Source: an uncultured Campylobacter sp. (GTDB taxonomy: Bacteria > Campylobacterota > Campylobacteria > Campylobacterales > Campylobacteraceae). Taken from it: a stretch of DNA of 64,000 bases. The DNA lies in assembly GCF_905373215.1 (NCBI RefSeq), contig NZ_CAJPRT010000001.1, forward strand, positions 1-64,000. The letters are read 5' to 3'. The notes below the pieces were generated by a model. The model was not told the origin of the DNA and did not search any database. It saw nothing but the letters and a program-made list of their open reading frames with translations. The position numbers and the translations under genes are program-made. Below are positions 32,729 through 42,154 of this stretch, in pieces. Each line of letters opens with the position of its first letter. Positions within the stretch are counted from its first letter, which is position 1.

Positions 32729-33849
32729 AGCCCTTCTATTACGCTCTCTTGAATTTCATCAAATTTAAGTACGCTCTTGCCTCCGTGATCTTTAGCGAAG
32801 GTCTTAGCCGCGCTCTCGCTCTGAAATGGAATGAGTTCGTCGCCCATCGGCCCTAAGACGTTGGAGCCGAGCACGTAAAAAGCGCTTTTAGCATCGATCT
32901 TATGTAGCTTGTAGTAGTCGGTTACGAAAATTTTATCAAAGCCCTTTCCCTTTTCGAAGTAGTACTTCATCAAGTCTTTTACGCCGTCGAAATACAGGTT
33001 CTCGCCGCCCTCAACCTCTATCATCGCCGCCCAGTTAGGGTTTTTACCCACTAGCATGCCGCAGACCGGGCATTTAGCGCCTTCCGGTACGACGATCTTT
33101 TCAGGCTTTTTCGCTTTTGCGTTTTTGTCGCTGCCGCCTAAATCTGCCGGTGCATCCCATAGATACAGCGCGGCGGCTTGTATGTGCTTGTCGTAGTCAG
33201 GTGCCTTGTTTGCGCCCTTTGCGTCGCAAGTTTTTTTAAGATGAGCTTTAAGCTCGGAGATGGCTTTAAAGTTTTTCGCTTCGGTTTTAGCGCAGTTTGT
33301 TTCGTAAAATTCTTTACCGTGCGCGTAAACGCCGCCCTCACGCTTGGCTTTGATCATCTTGTTATCGCCCGCGAAGTCCTGTCCCGCAATCTCGTAGGCT
33401 TTGGCAAAGTTCACTATCTCGCCGCCGTTTTCGGCTTGGAATTCTTTCGCGTCGGCTTCGGTTGAGAAGGCGTATTTGCTATTACGCGTCATCGTGCCTT
33501 TGACCTTGCTACCTACGACGTAAAAGGCTTTATTTACGTCGATCAAATTTAGATTTTTCGTATCGACGACCTGCGCATCGCTTGGAATTTTTCCCTCCGT
33601 AATCTCGTACAAGCAGTGCAGAGAAGCTACTTGCTTGCCGTTCCAAACGTGGTTGGTTTTATAAAATTTTACCAGGCTCATTCCGCAAACGGCGCAGTAT
33701 TCTTTGCCCTCGCCGCTTCCTACGAGCGTAGCCTTGCTAGGATCCACGCTTTGAAACATAGGCTTTGCCGGCTTATTAGCCCCGTCCATCGAGGCACCGA
33801 AAACGAACGCAACGAGCGCAGCCGAAGCTAAAAACGAACGTAAAATCAT
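32725..33849 (-). CDS. Secreted protein with two NosL-type copper domains, mcc cluster
   Basis: 374 residues: a signal peptide (1-19, FGASMD); NosL domain 1 with CAVCGM (about 52-57) and NKAFYVVGSKVKGTM; a middle segment with two lone Cys (YETNCAK and LKKTCDA) and a Trp-containing end (DKHIQAAALYLWD); and NosL domain 2 with CPVCGM (about residues 260-265), FVTDYYKLHKIDAKSAFYVL and GPMGDELIPF. Both metal motifs are intact (C-x2-C-G-M), so the protein should bind Cu(I). In this cluster it is the best candidate copper chaperone for the Cu site of MccA. AAGGAG precedes the ATG. It is the fullest NosL-like gene of the window. Confidence 0.85.
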   Translation of the reverse strand: MILRSFLASAALVAFVFGASMDGANKPAKPMFQSVDPSKATLVGSGEGKEYCAVCGMSLVKFYKTNHVWNGKQVASLHCLYEITEGKIPSDAQVVDTKNLNLIDVNKAFYVVGSKVKGTMTRNSKYAFSTEADAKEFQAENGGEIVNFAKAYEIAGQDFAGDNKMIKAKREGGVYAHGKEFYETNCAKTEAKNFKAISELKAHLKKTCDAKGANKAPDYDKHIQAAALYLWDAPADLGGSDKNAKAKKPEKIVVPEGAKCPVCGMLVGKNPNWAAMIEVEGGENLYFDGVKDLMKYYFEKGKGFDKIFVTDYYKLHKIDAKSAFYVLGSNVLGPMGDELIPFQSESAAKTFAKDHGGKSVLKFDEIQESVIEGL

Positions 33850-33880
33850 ACTATCTCCTTAAAAATTTGATGTTTTAAAT

Positions 33881-34714
33881 CTACTTACTAATCGAATTTA
33901 AAAATTCCAAATTCTCGCATCCCATCTTGATGCCGCCGTCGCAGCTTTTTTTGAAAAACTCTTTTGCTTTGGCATTATCGGACTTCACGCCCTTACCCTC
34001 GGCATACATTATGGCTAGGTTATTGCAGCCGTCGAAGTGACCGAGGTTGCACGCCTTTTCATACTGCTGCTTTGCCTGCTTATAATCCTGCCCTACCCCC
34101 TGCCCAAAGGCGTATAGATAGCCAAGGTTGTTGCAGCCGATGCCGATGTCGCCGCCGCAAGCCTTTTCGTAAAAAATTTTAGCCTTTGCGAAGCTTTGCT
34201 GCACGCCCTCGCCCTTCAGATACAGATAGCCCAGGTTGTTGCAGCCCATCATATCGCCGTAGGTGCAGGCCTTTTCATAAAGGCTCGCCGCCTTGGCGAC
34301 ATCCTTCGCGAGCCCAGCGCCGTTTGCGTATAAAAGTCCGAGCGAGGTGCAGCCTTCGTTATCTTTGCAAGCCTTTTCGTAATAAGCCGCGGCCTTGGTA
34401 AAATTTTGATCCGCGCCGTTACCGCTTTCGTAGACATAGCCTAGATTGTTGCACGCAAGCGCAAATTTAGCGCTGCACGCCTTCTCATAGAGGCTAATAG
34501 CTTTTTCGAAATTTTTCTCTACGTTGCCGGTACCCTCAAAATACAAAACGGCTAGATTATAGCATCCCGAAGCTTTATTTTCCAAACCACACGCTCGCTC
34601 GTAAATTTCTGCGAGTTTTTTATGATCGCCGCTTTGCTGAGCTTGAATGCCCTCGCTGATAAAGCCCGCGTTTGCCGCGGCAGCCAAAACCAGCGCTATT
34701 AGAAATTTTTTCAA
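33881..34714 (-). CDS. Sel1-repeat (HcpA-like) cysteine-rich secreted protein, mcc cluster
   Basis: 277 residues with a signal peptide (1-16) and about seven Sel1/TPR-type repeats of 36 residues, each carrying a Cys pair (CNNLGYLY after YEKAC), the pattern of the disulfide-locked Helicobacter/Campylobacter HcpA family. TTG start at 34714 with AGGAG upstream. It lies 10 bp after ccsA1 and 31 bp before the double-NosL gene on the same strand, so it is co-transcribed with mcc. Probably a periplasmic scaffold; a specific role in MccA maturation is only inferred from position. Confidence 0.8.
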   Translation of the reverse strand: MKKFLIALVLAAAANAGFISEGIQAQQSGDHKKLAEIYERACGLENKASGCYNLAVLYFEGTGNVEKNFEKAISLYEKACSAKFALACNNLGYVYESGNGADQNFTKAAAYYEKACKDNEGCTSLGLLYANGAGLAKDVAKAASLYEKACTYGDMMGCNNLGYLYLKGEGVQQSFAKAKIFYEKACGGDIGIGCNNLGYLYAFGQGVGQDYKQAKQQYEKACNLGHFDGCNNLAIMYAEGKGVKSDNAKAKEFFKKSCDGGIKMGCENLEFLNSISK

Positions 34715-34724
34715 ATTTACTCCT

Positions 34725-37415
34725 TTATATCGTTTTTACGTCCCTGCCCCTAAAAGCAAGAGCGATTATTAAAATTATTGCCGCTATTATACAATAAAAC
34801 GGCGCGGGTATCTGCGGCGCATCGCCTGCGGCATAAGAGTGCATGCCGGTGAGGTAGAAATTTACGCCGAAATAGGTCATTATGATCGAGCTATACGCGA
34901 GCGCCGAGCTCACGCAATAAACATAGATCGAGCCGAGTTTCGGGATAAATTTCAGATGCAGCACGATCGCATAGACGATGATCGAGACATACGACCAGGT
35001 CTCTTTGCTATCCCAGCCCCAGTATCGCCCCCAGCTCTCATTCGCCCACACGCCGCCGAAGAAATTTCCGAGCGTCAGCATCGAAAGCCCCACGATGAGG
35101 CTGATCTCGTTGATCGCCGTTATATATCTGATCTGCGCGTTGAGCCGCTCGCAATTGGCGCTGTTTTTAAGCGCCATCAAAACAAGAGCCAAAAGCCCAA
35201 GCAGACAGCTAAGCCCTAAAAATCCGTAGCTAGCCGTGATAACAGATACGTGGATGCTAAGCCAATACGATTTTAGCACCGGCACGAGGTTGGTAATCTG
35301 CGGATTTACGAAGCTCATGTGAGCTACCAACATCACGATACTAGCTAGCAAGCAGCTCGCGCTTAGCGTAAGTAGGGACTTTCTAAAAAATATGATCCCA
35401 GCAAGCGCCGCCGACCAGCCGATGTAGATCATCGACTCATAGCTATCGCTCCACGGCGCGTGAGCCGCGACGTACCAGCGCAGCGCGAGCGCGAGGGTAT
35501 GTGCCGCAAAGCTTGTAGCAAAGGCCGCGAATAAAATTTTTTGCGCGAGCGCGAAGCGCTTGCCGCAAAGCGCGCCGATAAGCGCCAATATTAGAGCTAT
35601 GCCGCCTAGGATCATATAGCAATAAACTAGCTTTTTGAAAACCGAAGCTTTGTTATAAAACACCTCTGCCTTGACGCGATTTTCGCTTGGAAGAATAGCC
35701 GCCGAGGTCGCTCTTTGGTAATTTTTCAGCTCTGCAAGTGCGGCGTCCGCTTTAGCCCAATCATTATCCGAAATTCCATCCTGCAGGCCGTTTAGATAGT
35801 CGTTTAGCACGCCTTTGATCTGCGTAGTAATCCTATAATCCGCAAAGGCGTCGTTCGGTGAGAGCCACGCGTTTTGCGGGTCGTTCGGCACGGGGATAAA
35901 TTTAAAAAACACCCCTCTAAAGGTCAGATACGCGATATTTAGCCGCTCGTCGAATTTAATCAGCTCGTTATCGAGCACGCGGCGGCGTGAGGCGCTTTTT
36001 TCATTCGCCTCGTCCAGGGCGTGGGCGAGCTTGTAGTTGCCGTTTTCATCAAAGACCGAATTAAAGCTCGCATATCGCTCCTGTGGCGCCAAGCCTAGCA
36101 TCTTTTTGATCTCGTCGTTTTTGATCTTAATGATCTTTTGATCGCGCCAGAACGCGGGATTTAGGCTCATTCCTAGGATCATCTGCTCGGCGCTTAAGCC
36201 GTAAAGCCCCTCCGTGCCCGAAATTTTATTTACGATCTCGCTTGCTTCGGTGCTAAGCGGCTTGATCCTGCCCATGTAATCTTGCACCAAAAGCTCCGCG
36301 AACGCGCCGTTTGCGTGAACGCGCGAGTTGGCTTTAAGGTTTGCTAGATAGTTTTCATCCGCGGCGCGAAGCTCAATGCTGAAAAAAAGCGGCGCGATTA
36401 GAAGAAGCGCGGCGGGTGCGTTGTTTTTAATAAATTTAGCTAGCTTTTTAAACCTGCTGCCGGCGGTAAAAAGATTGCCGATAAATCCGAGGCAAAGTAG
36501 AAAATAGCCGAAATAAGTGGGGATTTTACCCGGATCGCGGTTAAGCTCCAGCACCGTGCCCAGCTCGTCCGTGTCGTAGGAGGATTGAAAGAGCTTGAAA
36601 CCGTCAAAGCTTAGCGGGTGGTTCATATAAATTTCATGCTCCCCCGCGCTCTTGCCCTCTTTTAAAATTTCAACGTCGCTGGCGTAGGATGACGGGCTTT
36701 GCGAGCCAGGGTAGCGCTCGAGCTTAAATTTCAAAAGCTTTACCGCAAACGGAAGCTCTATCAGTTTCGAGCCCCAGCTTAGCATTATCTCCTCGCCGTC
36801 AAAGTTTAAAATTTTAGGTTCCCCGAGCCAGCCAGCGCCGCCGCGAAGCTCCGCTTCTTGCTCGCTTCCGCCCTCAAAGCCCGCCTTTACCGCAAGCGTG
36901 CCCTGCTCGCCTTTGGGCGCGGGTTTGTAGGAGCCAAATTTGACGGTGAAGCTTTTAGAATTTATATTTTGCGTGAAGCTAAAATCGTTATCGCCGATCT
37001 GGCTTAAATTTAGCGGATGCTCAAACAGCGCGTCTTGCGTGCGGATTTGCAAGTATGGCTTGACGCTCACCATCTCGCTTTCGCTCTCGCCCGCTCTGAC
37101 GTGCAGCACGCCCTCGGTGCCGAAATAGCGCGTTAGCGCCGCGCCGATAAAGATGACGATAAATGCCGCGTGAAGGACGAAGGAGCCGAAGCGGCGCCAC
37201 ATTTTGGTTTTAATTATAATGCCGAGCAGGCTCAGCGTCGCAGCGCCCATGACGCACTCATACCATCGCGCCTCATAGACTAAAATTTTAGCAGTTTGCG
37301 TATCGTAAATGCTCTCTAAAAAGGTTGCGACGCCGGCACCTGCGGCTAGAATAAAAAGGAGGCAGAGCGCGAACTTGTAAGAGATGAAAAATTTTAATAT
37401 TTTTAGCGCGCTCAT
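34725..37415 (-). CDS. ccsA1: CcsBA-type cytochrome c synthase, CcsA1-like (CX15CH haem attachment)
   Basis: Integral membrane haem lyase of system II, 896 residues: a ResB/Ccs1 part (helices near 12-30, 54-70 and 80-95, then a large periplasmic domain to about 310) fused to a ResC/CcsA part ending with helices and the haem-handling motif WGRYWGWDSKETWS near residue 810. In Wolinella, CcsA1 is the dedicated enzyme attaching haem to the unusual CX15CH site of MccA, and its gene lies in the mcc cluster; the same order here, together with a CX15CH motif in MccA, supports that assignment. GGAGGG precedes the ATG. A second, general CcsBA must exist elsewhere. Confidence 0.87.
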   Translation of the reverse strand: MSALKILKFFISYKFALCLLFILAAGAGVATFLESIYDTQTAKILVYEARWYECVMGAATLSLLGIIIKTKMWRRFGSFVLHAAFIVIFIGAALTRYFGTEGVLHVRAGESESEMVSVKPYLQIRTQDALFEHPLNLSQIGDNDFSFTQNINSKSFTVKFGSYKPAPKGEQGTLAVKAGFEGGSEQEAELRGGAGWLGEPKILNFDGEEIMLSWGSKLIELPFAVKLLKFKLERYPGSQSPSSYASDVEILKEGKSAGEHEIYMNHPLSFDGFKLFQSSYDTDELGTVLELNRDPGKIPTYFGYFLLCLGFIGNLFTAGSRFKKLAKFIKNNAPAALLLIAPLFFSIELRAADENYLANLKANSRVHANGAFAELLVQDYMGRIKPLSTEASEIVNKISGTEGLYGLSAEQMILGMSLNPAFWRDQKIIKIKNDEIKKMLGLAPQERYASFNSVFDENGNYKLAHALDEANEKSASRRRVLDNELIKFDERLNIAYLTFRGVFFKFIPVPNDPQNAWLSPNDAFADYRITTQIKGVLNDYLNGLQDGISDNDWAKADAALAELKNYQRATSAAILPSENRVKAEVFYNKASVFKKLVYCYMILGGIALILALIGALCGKRFALAQKILFAAFATSFAAHTLALALRWYVAAHAPWSDSYESMIYIGWSAALAGIIFFRKSLLTLSASCLLASIVMLVAHMSFVNPQITNLVPVLKSYWLSIHVSVITASYGFLGLSCLLGLLALVLMALKNSANCERLNAQIRYITAINEISLIVGLSMLTLGNFFGGVWANESWGRYWGWDSKETWSYVSIIVYAIVLHLKFIPKLGSIYVYCVSSALAYSSIIMTYFGVNFYLTGMHSYAAGDAPQIPAPFYCIIAAIILIIALAFRGRDVKTI

Positions 37416-37430
37416 TAACCCTCCGCAGTT

Positions 37431-38402
37431 TTACATTATTATATCGTAAGTTTGTCCCGCGTATAGTATAAACATCCTAAGAAGCAGCACGCCCATGACG
37501 CTGGCAAGCGCGCTAACGTAGAACGCAAATGCGGTGTGGGCGATCTTTTTGCCCAGTGCGAAATTTAAAACGAGCGGTACGCAAAAGCCTACGCCCACGA
37601 CGCCTAGCCAAAACATCTTCGCATAAAATCCCTCGTTAAAGGCGATGCTGGCGGCTTTTTGCACGTCGCTGCCCGTTACTAGCGAGACAAAAATCATGCC
37701 GATTAGTAAAATTTCCATCGCCAAAACCGGCCACTCGACCGCGTGTAAAATTTTAAGATCGCCTCCGTGCGGGTCTGCTTTAAAGAAAAGCGCGGCTATC
37801 AGGCTTGAGCCCGCAATGCCCGCCGATAAGCCAGACGCCACGAAAAGCGCAGGTAAAACGGCTGTATTAAGGATAGGAAATCTAACTAAAACCGAGATCA
37901 AAAAGCCCGTATAGGCGCAGATCGCGACCGCAAAAACAAGCGTAAGCGCAAGAAGCAGCGGGCGAAGCGCGTTTAAAATTTTCATTACGAGCGTGAAAAG
38001 CCCTTTTAAAAAAGTAAGTCTGCGCGATAAAAATCCGCTAAGATCAGCTTCAAACGCATAAAGGCAGGCTACGAAGCTAAGCGGGATATAGACGCAAAGC
38101 GCCGCCACGCCCACGGACATAACCGAGGTGAAGTTGTAATTAATCAAAATTTTCCAAAAAAGAAGCGGTCGCTCAAGGTCGGCTACCAGGCAGACCATAC
38201 CGAGCAAGATCGCTACGAAAGATAGCAGCGACGCAGCCTTAAATAGCGGCGTGCTTTCGGTCTGTTTTTTATAAAATTTGACGAGGATCGCGACTACTAA
38301 CGCGCCGCCGCTCATACCCGCTAGCAAAAGATAAACCGCAATCGGCCAGCCCCACTCCACGCCGTGCGAGAAGGTCGCAGTGAAATTTATAGCTCCGTTC
38401 AT
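37431..38402 (-). CDS. mccD: MccD, NrfD-type membrane quinol dehydrogenase subunit
   Basis: 323 residues with eight or more helices in the NrfD/PsrC pattern (EWGWPIAVYLLLAGMSGGA at the N-terminus, then DLERPLLFWKIL and GLSAGIAGSSLIAALFF). Takes electrons from menaquinol and passes them to the iron-sulfur subunit MccC for sulfite reduction. Begins one base after the mccC stop. Gene order A-B-C-D matches Wolinella mcc. Confidence 0.9.
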   Translation of the reverse strand: MNGAINFTATFSHGVEWGWPIAVYLLLAGMSGGALVVAILVKFYKKQTESTPLFKAASLLSFVAILLGMVCLVADLERPLLFWKILINYNFTSVMSVGVAALCVYIPLSFVACLYAFEADLSGFLSRRLTFLKGLFTLVMKILNALRPLLLALTLVFAVAICAYTGFLISVLVRFPILNTAVLPALFVASGLSAGIAGSSLIAALFFKADPHGGDLKILHAVEWPVLAMEILLIGMIFVSLVTGSDVQKAASIAFNEGFYAKMFWLGVVGVGFCVPLVLNFALGKKIAHTAFAFYVSALASVMGVLLLRMFILYAGQTYDIIM

Positions 38403-38403
38403 A

Positions 38404-39120
38404 TCACACCCCTAGTTTTACCGCAGGAATATAGCGCAGGCTCGGCTTCGTGCCGCACTCAGGATGCATTCGCAGGCTGTCTTTTACGCGAAGTAGCTTG
38501 CTGATGTGCGAGCCTTCGTCGTTTAGATCGCCGAATACGATCGCCTCGTATCTGCACGCCTCGATGCAGGCAGGCTCGTGACCGTCCTTTAAATTCGTAT
38601 CCAAGCAGAAGTTGCAGCTCTCTGCGGCTCTTGTTTCGTGATTTATAAAGCGCACATCGTAAGGACAGGCGACGATGCAGTATTTACAGGCGATGCAATC
38701 ATCGGTGTTCATCGTCGTGATGCCGGTTTTTTCGTCCTTGTGGCAGGCTTTAGTCGGGCAAACTTTTACGCACGGCGCGTCCTCGCACTGCTGACAAGAT
38801 ACTCTAACATAGCGCTTTTCTTTCAAATTTAGCGGATCGGTTTTATCCTGGATAAAAAGCCTCATCTGACCTTTCGGAACCGAATTTACCTTCCTGCAAG
38901 CGATCTCGCAGTCGGTACAGCCGACGCATTTATTTTGATCGAATATCATGCCGTAGTGCAGCTTTTTCGGCTCTTGCTTTTTAGCACTTGCGTTTACATC
39001 TTGCGCACTTTTATCCGTGCTCGGATCGTTTTGCGCGAGTAAATTTGAATAGCCGAGTGCGCCCAGTCCGAACGAGCCCAAGGCGAACGATTTTATAAAT
39101 TTTCTTCTTTTATTTTGCAT
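38404..39120 (-). CDS. mccC: MccC, NrfC-type iron-sulfur protein
   Basis: 238 residues: a twin-arginine-type signal (KRRKFIKSFALGSFGLGALG), a short linker, then four cysteine clusters of NrfC type (CVGCTDCEIACR, CQQCEDAPCVKVCP, CIACKYCIVACP and CNFCLDTNLKDGHEPACIEAC). Periplasmic electron transfer from MccD to MccA. GGAGGGGA upstream of the ATG. Confidence 0.92.
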   Translation of the reverse strand: MQNKRRKFIKSFALGSFGLGALGYSNLLAQNDPSTDKSAQDVNASAKKQEPKKLHYGMIFDQNKCVGCTDCEIACRKVNSVPKGQMRLFIQDKTDPLNLKEKRYVRVSCQQCEDAPCVKVCPTKACHKDEKTGITTMNTDDCIACKYCIVACPYDVRFINHETRAAESCNFCLDTNLKDGHEPACIEACRYEAIVFGDLNDEGSHISKLLRVKDSLRMHPECGTKPSLRYIPAVKLGV

Positions 39121-39149
39121 ATTCCCCTCCGATCAAATGCCGACAAAGC

Positions 39150-39923
39150 CTATTTCGTCTTATTCGCGTCGTGAAAGCTTTTAGCCTCGCTCTCGCTAAG
39201 CTTTTTGGCTGCATCGGCAAGCTCGCCGGGCTTTAAAACTTTTAGTAGTTCTGCTTCAAAAATCACCACAGAACCCGCAGGAATTCTATCTACGTCCACG
39301 TTGCCGTAGGCTAAATTGCTAGGGATTGTAAATTTATATTTCGAGCCTGTATTCATCAAAAGCAACCCCTCGCGTAATCCGTCGATTAAGCCTATCATAG
39401 AAAGATGCGCCGGAATTTTAGATGCGAAAGTATCGTCAAATACGCTACCGTTCGTCAAATACGCCTTGTAGTTCATCACTACTACGCTCTCAGGCTTTGG
39501 CTTTTCGCCCATGCCTAGCTTTAGAATTTCATATTGAAGACCGGATTTCGTGGTTTTAACGTCCGGATTTTTGGCATTTTTCGCCATAAATTCCTTGCCC
39601 GCTTTTAAATTTTTATCAAGCTCCGCTTTGGAATTTGTTTCTACGATCTTATTTAGCTTATCGGCTCTTTGATTCAAAAGCGCAATAATTTCCTCATCTT
39701 TTAGCTTCTGCTGCTTTTTAAGAGCGTCCAAAAACCCCTCTATCACCGCATCTAAGTCGTACTTGACGCCTAATGCGGCTTGTGAATGCAGCTGGTTTGA
39801 AACATAGCTTCCGGTAGAAGCTCCGATGCTATAAGATTCTTTTTGTTCTTGCGTAGTTAAATTCGCGCCCAACGCGCAGCTTGCCAAAACAATAGGCAAG
39901 AAAATTTTTAGTCTTTTTTGCAT
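39150..39923 (-). CDS. mccB: MccB, periplasmic FKBP-type peptidyl-prolyl isomerase
   Basis: 257 residues: a signal peptide (1-19, ASCALGAN), an FKBP dimerisation domain (about 25-120) and the FKBP catalytic domain (GLQYEILKLGMGEKPKPESVVVMNYKAYLTNGSVFDDTF, later LAYGNVDVDRIPAGSVVIFEAEL), split here only for description. In Wolinella the mcc cluster encodes such an isomerase next to mccA, thought to help MccA folding. It is separated from mccA by 51 bp holding a strong hairpin. Confidence 0.88.
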   Translation of the reverse strand: MQKRLKIFLPIVLASCALGANLTTQEQKESYSIGASTGSYVSNQLHSQAALGVKYDLDAVIEGFLDALKKQQKLKDEEIIALLNQRADKLNKIVETNSKAELDKNLKAGKEFMAKNAKNPDVKTTKSGLQYEILKLGMGEKPKPESVVVMNYKAYLTNGSVFDDTFASKIPAHLSMIGLIDGLREGLLLMNTGSKYKFTIPSNLAYGNVDVDRIPAGSVVIFEAELLKVLKPGELADAAKKLSESEAKSFHDANKTK

Positions 39924-39939
39924 ACATTTGCCTTTTAAA

Positions 39940-39971
39940 TTTCGGGGCCGCGAGCTTACGCGACCCCGAAA
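39940..39971 (-). promoter_or_regulatory. Intercistronic hairpin between mccA and mccB
   Basis: TTTCGGGG-CCGCG pairs with CGCGACCCCGAAA around a 6-nt loop (AGCTTA on the plus strand): a 13-bp stem whose only non-Watson-Crick position becomes a G-U pair in the minus-strand transcript. No U-tract follows. Likely an mRNA end-stabilising or attenuating element favouring mccA over the rest of the operon. Confidence 0.65.
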
Positions 39972-39974
39972 GAA

Positions 39975-42050
39975 TTATAAATTATTATTTAGAATTCTTT
40001 GAGCCTCTTTGATATACTCTTTAGCGGCTTCTAGCCTTTGCTTAGTATATTTAAAGCCATGCATTCCCCATGAGCCGTCTTTTTCGATAAGATCGACGGT
40101 GTCTTGAGCTTTTTCGATTAGCTCATAGACGCGAGTTTTATCACTGGAGTTAAGCTTTTTAGTCTCAAGGATAGAGTAAATTCCTTGAATACCGATCTTA
40201 ACTTGCGAGAAGTCGCTCTTAATTGGAGTTTGCCAGCCCATAACCTCATCGTAAACCTGCTTTTGGTTCTTGAAATGAAGCGTCTCTTTTAGCTCGGAAA
40301 CGACAGGGCTGTGGCAGCCTTTGGTATCTTGCATATCTTTATCCGCCCAAGATGTTCGTGCGCACGACCACATAAGATCGACGAAATTTCGTCCATCTTT
40401 ATTTCTTTGGAAGTGCCAATCTTTCGCATCTCTTGGACCTTTAGCGGCATCGCCTGCGACTAGAGATTTTCTAGCAGGATCGATGTCGATCTTCCAGATG
40501 TGCGATCTTCTTTGAGTATCAAATCCCGCGTTGTCTTGGAACTGAATAGCGTAGAAGTTCTCGCAGCTCATCATAAACGGCATGTGACAAGATGCGCAGG
40601 TGTTGTCTTTATGCGTATCGGCTCTTGCGGCGATGTAGGCTTGCTCTTGGTGGCAATCTTTGCACTCTTTTGTGATCTTAGGCTTTGTATAAAACGCGCT
40701 CAAATAGCCCTGCTCGGAGTTGTAATTTACACCCTTGACGGTTTTATCGCCAACTACCGGTCCGGTGTTATCGTGCGGATCGTGGCAAGTTACGCAGCGC
40801 ATACCCTTCTCGTAGTGAGCGGTAAAATATGATTGAGAGCCTTCAGAGCCACAGCCTGGTCCCATGGATTTAAATTTAGAGCTAAGAGATAGATCGGGAT
40901 TTCCGTTGTTTAGCGGATTAGCACGAGCTAAATCAGGGCTATAGTTAAATCTTTGGTGGCATCGTTCGCAGTTTGAGGTTCTAAAATTTGTAGCGCCGTC
41001 AAGGTGACCGCCCGCTCCATGGCACTCTTCGCAGGTGATACCTTTGGAGATAGTGTGCTTTTGAAGCTCTTTTGCGTTACCCAAAGCAGCATAGAATTCT
41101 TTTTTAGTTTTAAAATCGAATTTGAATGGGTGGCAGACTTCGCAATACGAGCTGTTTGCTTGGAAAAACATCGATTTTTTGTATTTCGCCGCATACGACG
41201 CAAGACCCCTTACGTAGCCGCCGTTATCGCCGTATTCTTCGAGTGTGCCTGGAAATTCCGGAACGATCTTTTTGATCTTTTTAACCGTCTCGTCATCTAA
41301 ATTTAACGCCCAAGTCCTTTGAAATTGGTTGCCGCCGGCTACGATCTGACCGGTACCATCTCTTAGCAAGCCGCCCTCTACGTGATAGGTTCCGCGTAGA
41401 AGCCATGCATCTACGTAGCCGAATTTTGTCCTTAGATGTCCCACAGTCGCATAAATTACGTCAGGGGTAATACCTTTTGGAAGGATCGACGCCGTATCCG
41501 GGCTAAATACAGGATCGGTTAGGTTGTTATTAACCTCCGGGTGCTCGCCCGGGAAGCGGATAGTAGTGGCGTGGCGCGATCTGCTCCATGTTTCATACTG
41601 CGCAGGGTGGCACTCGCCGCATTTTTCAGGGCCTATGAATTTATTCGGAAATTGCAGCGAAGAGCCCGCAGGGATTCTATACATCATAGAACTATAGCCC
41701 TTGCCGTCGTCTCTTTTACTAGCCTTTGAAAAGTCAAATCCATGCCCTTCCGCAAGCCACTCCAAACCTCGGTCGTGTACATCCATCTTACCGACCGTCT
41801 TACCGCCGTATTTGGTAAAAATCGGGTGATTTTTAAATAGCCAGTCATACATCTCTCGCTCTTCTACGACGTAGTCCTGCAAGGATATGACGCCTCTGCT
41901 TTGCAACGTGCCCTTAGGATTTGCGATGACGTCGCGCGATTTTTGCGACATTTCCATCTCATGCCCCATACCTTCATCAGCACAGGCTCCTGCGGCAAAA
42001 ATGCTAATACAGGCTAGCGCGCCTAGTAGCATCTTATTCCATTTTTTCAT
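39975..42050 (-). CDS. mccA: MccA, octahaem c-copper sulfite reductase
   Basis: Periplasmic enzyme reducing sulfite to sulfide with six electrons. 691 residues with a signal peptide (1-24). Haem motifs: CGECH 144, CEVCH 303, CEECH 340, CERCH 361, CVTCH 419, CKDCH 463 and CASCH 485, plus C563-x15-C579-H580, the hallmark CX15CH of MccA. Two non-haem cysteines, C400 (GPGCGSEG) and C496 (MMSCENF), correspond within one residue number to the copper ligands reported for Wolinella MccA (Cys399 and Cys495), so the haem-Cu active site is conserved. A strong AAAGGAGG site precedes the ATG. It is the first gene of the long mcc operon. Confidence 0.97.
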   Translation of the reverse strand: MKKWNKMLLGALACISIFAAGACADEGMGHEMEMSQKSRDVIANPKGTLQSRGVISLQDYVVEEREMYDWLFKNHPIFTKYGGKTVGKMDVHDRGLEWLAEGHGFDFSKASKRDDGKGYSSMMYRIPAGSSLQFPNKFIGPEKCGECHPAQYETWSRSRHATTIRFPGEHPEVNNNLTDPVFSPDTASILPKGITPDVIYATVGHLRTKFGYVDAWLLRGTYHVEGGLLRDGTGQIVAGGNQFQRTWALNLDDETVKKIKKIVPEFPGTLEEYGDNGGYVRGLASYAAKYKKSMFFQANSSYCEVCHPFKFDFKTKKEFYAALGNAKELQKHTISKGITCEECHGAGGHLDGATNFRTSNCERCHQRFNYSPDLARANPLNNGNPDLSLSSKFKSMGPGCGSEGSQSYFTAHYEKGMRCVTCHDPHDNTGPVVGDKTVKGVNYNSEQGYLSAFYTKPKITKECKDCHQEQAYIAARADTHKDNTCASCHMPFMMSCENFYAIQFQDNAGFDTQRRSHIWKIDIDPARKSLVAGDAAKGPRDAKDWHFQRNKDGRNFVDLMWSCARTSWADKDMQDTKGCHSPVVSELKETLHFKNQKQVYDEVMGWQTPIKSDFSQVKIGIQGIYSILETKKLNSSDKTRVYELIEKAQDTVDLIEKDGSWGMHGFKYTKQRLEAAKEYIKEAQRILNNNL

Positions 42051-42102
42051 GGCTCCTCCTTTGAAAATCGAAATTTTAAATTAGCAAAGTTCTACGCTCG
42101 AA

Positions 42103-42108
42103 ATAATA
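42103..42108 (-). promoter_or_regulatory. -10 box candidate of the mccA promoter
   Basis: TATTAT on the minus strand, preceded by a T-rich TTTTTTGTTGA stretch, about 53 bases upstream of the mccA start. Fits the Campylobacter sigma-70 pattern, which has a -10 box without a strict -35. MccR would act in this area. Confidence 0.4.
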
Positions 42109-42154
42109 TCAACAAAAAAGGGTGAAAAAGGGAGAAATTTAATGAAGTCTAAAT

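Noticed and set aside
39975..42050. Ordinary octahaem nitrite or tetrathionate reductase
   Set aside because: The CX15CH motif, two non-haem Cys at 400 and 496 and the mccBCD-ccsA1 neighbours identify MccA.
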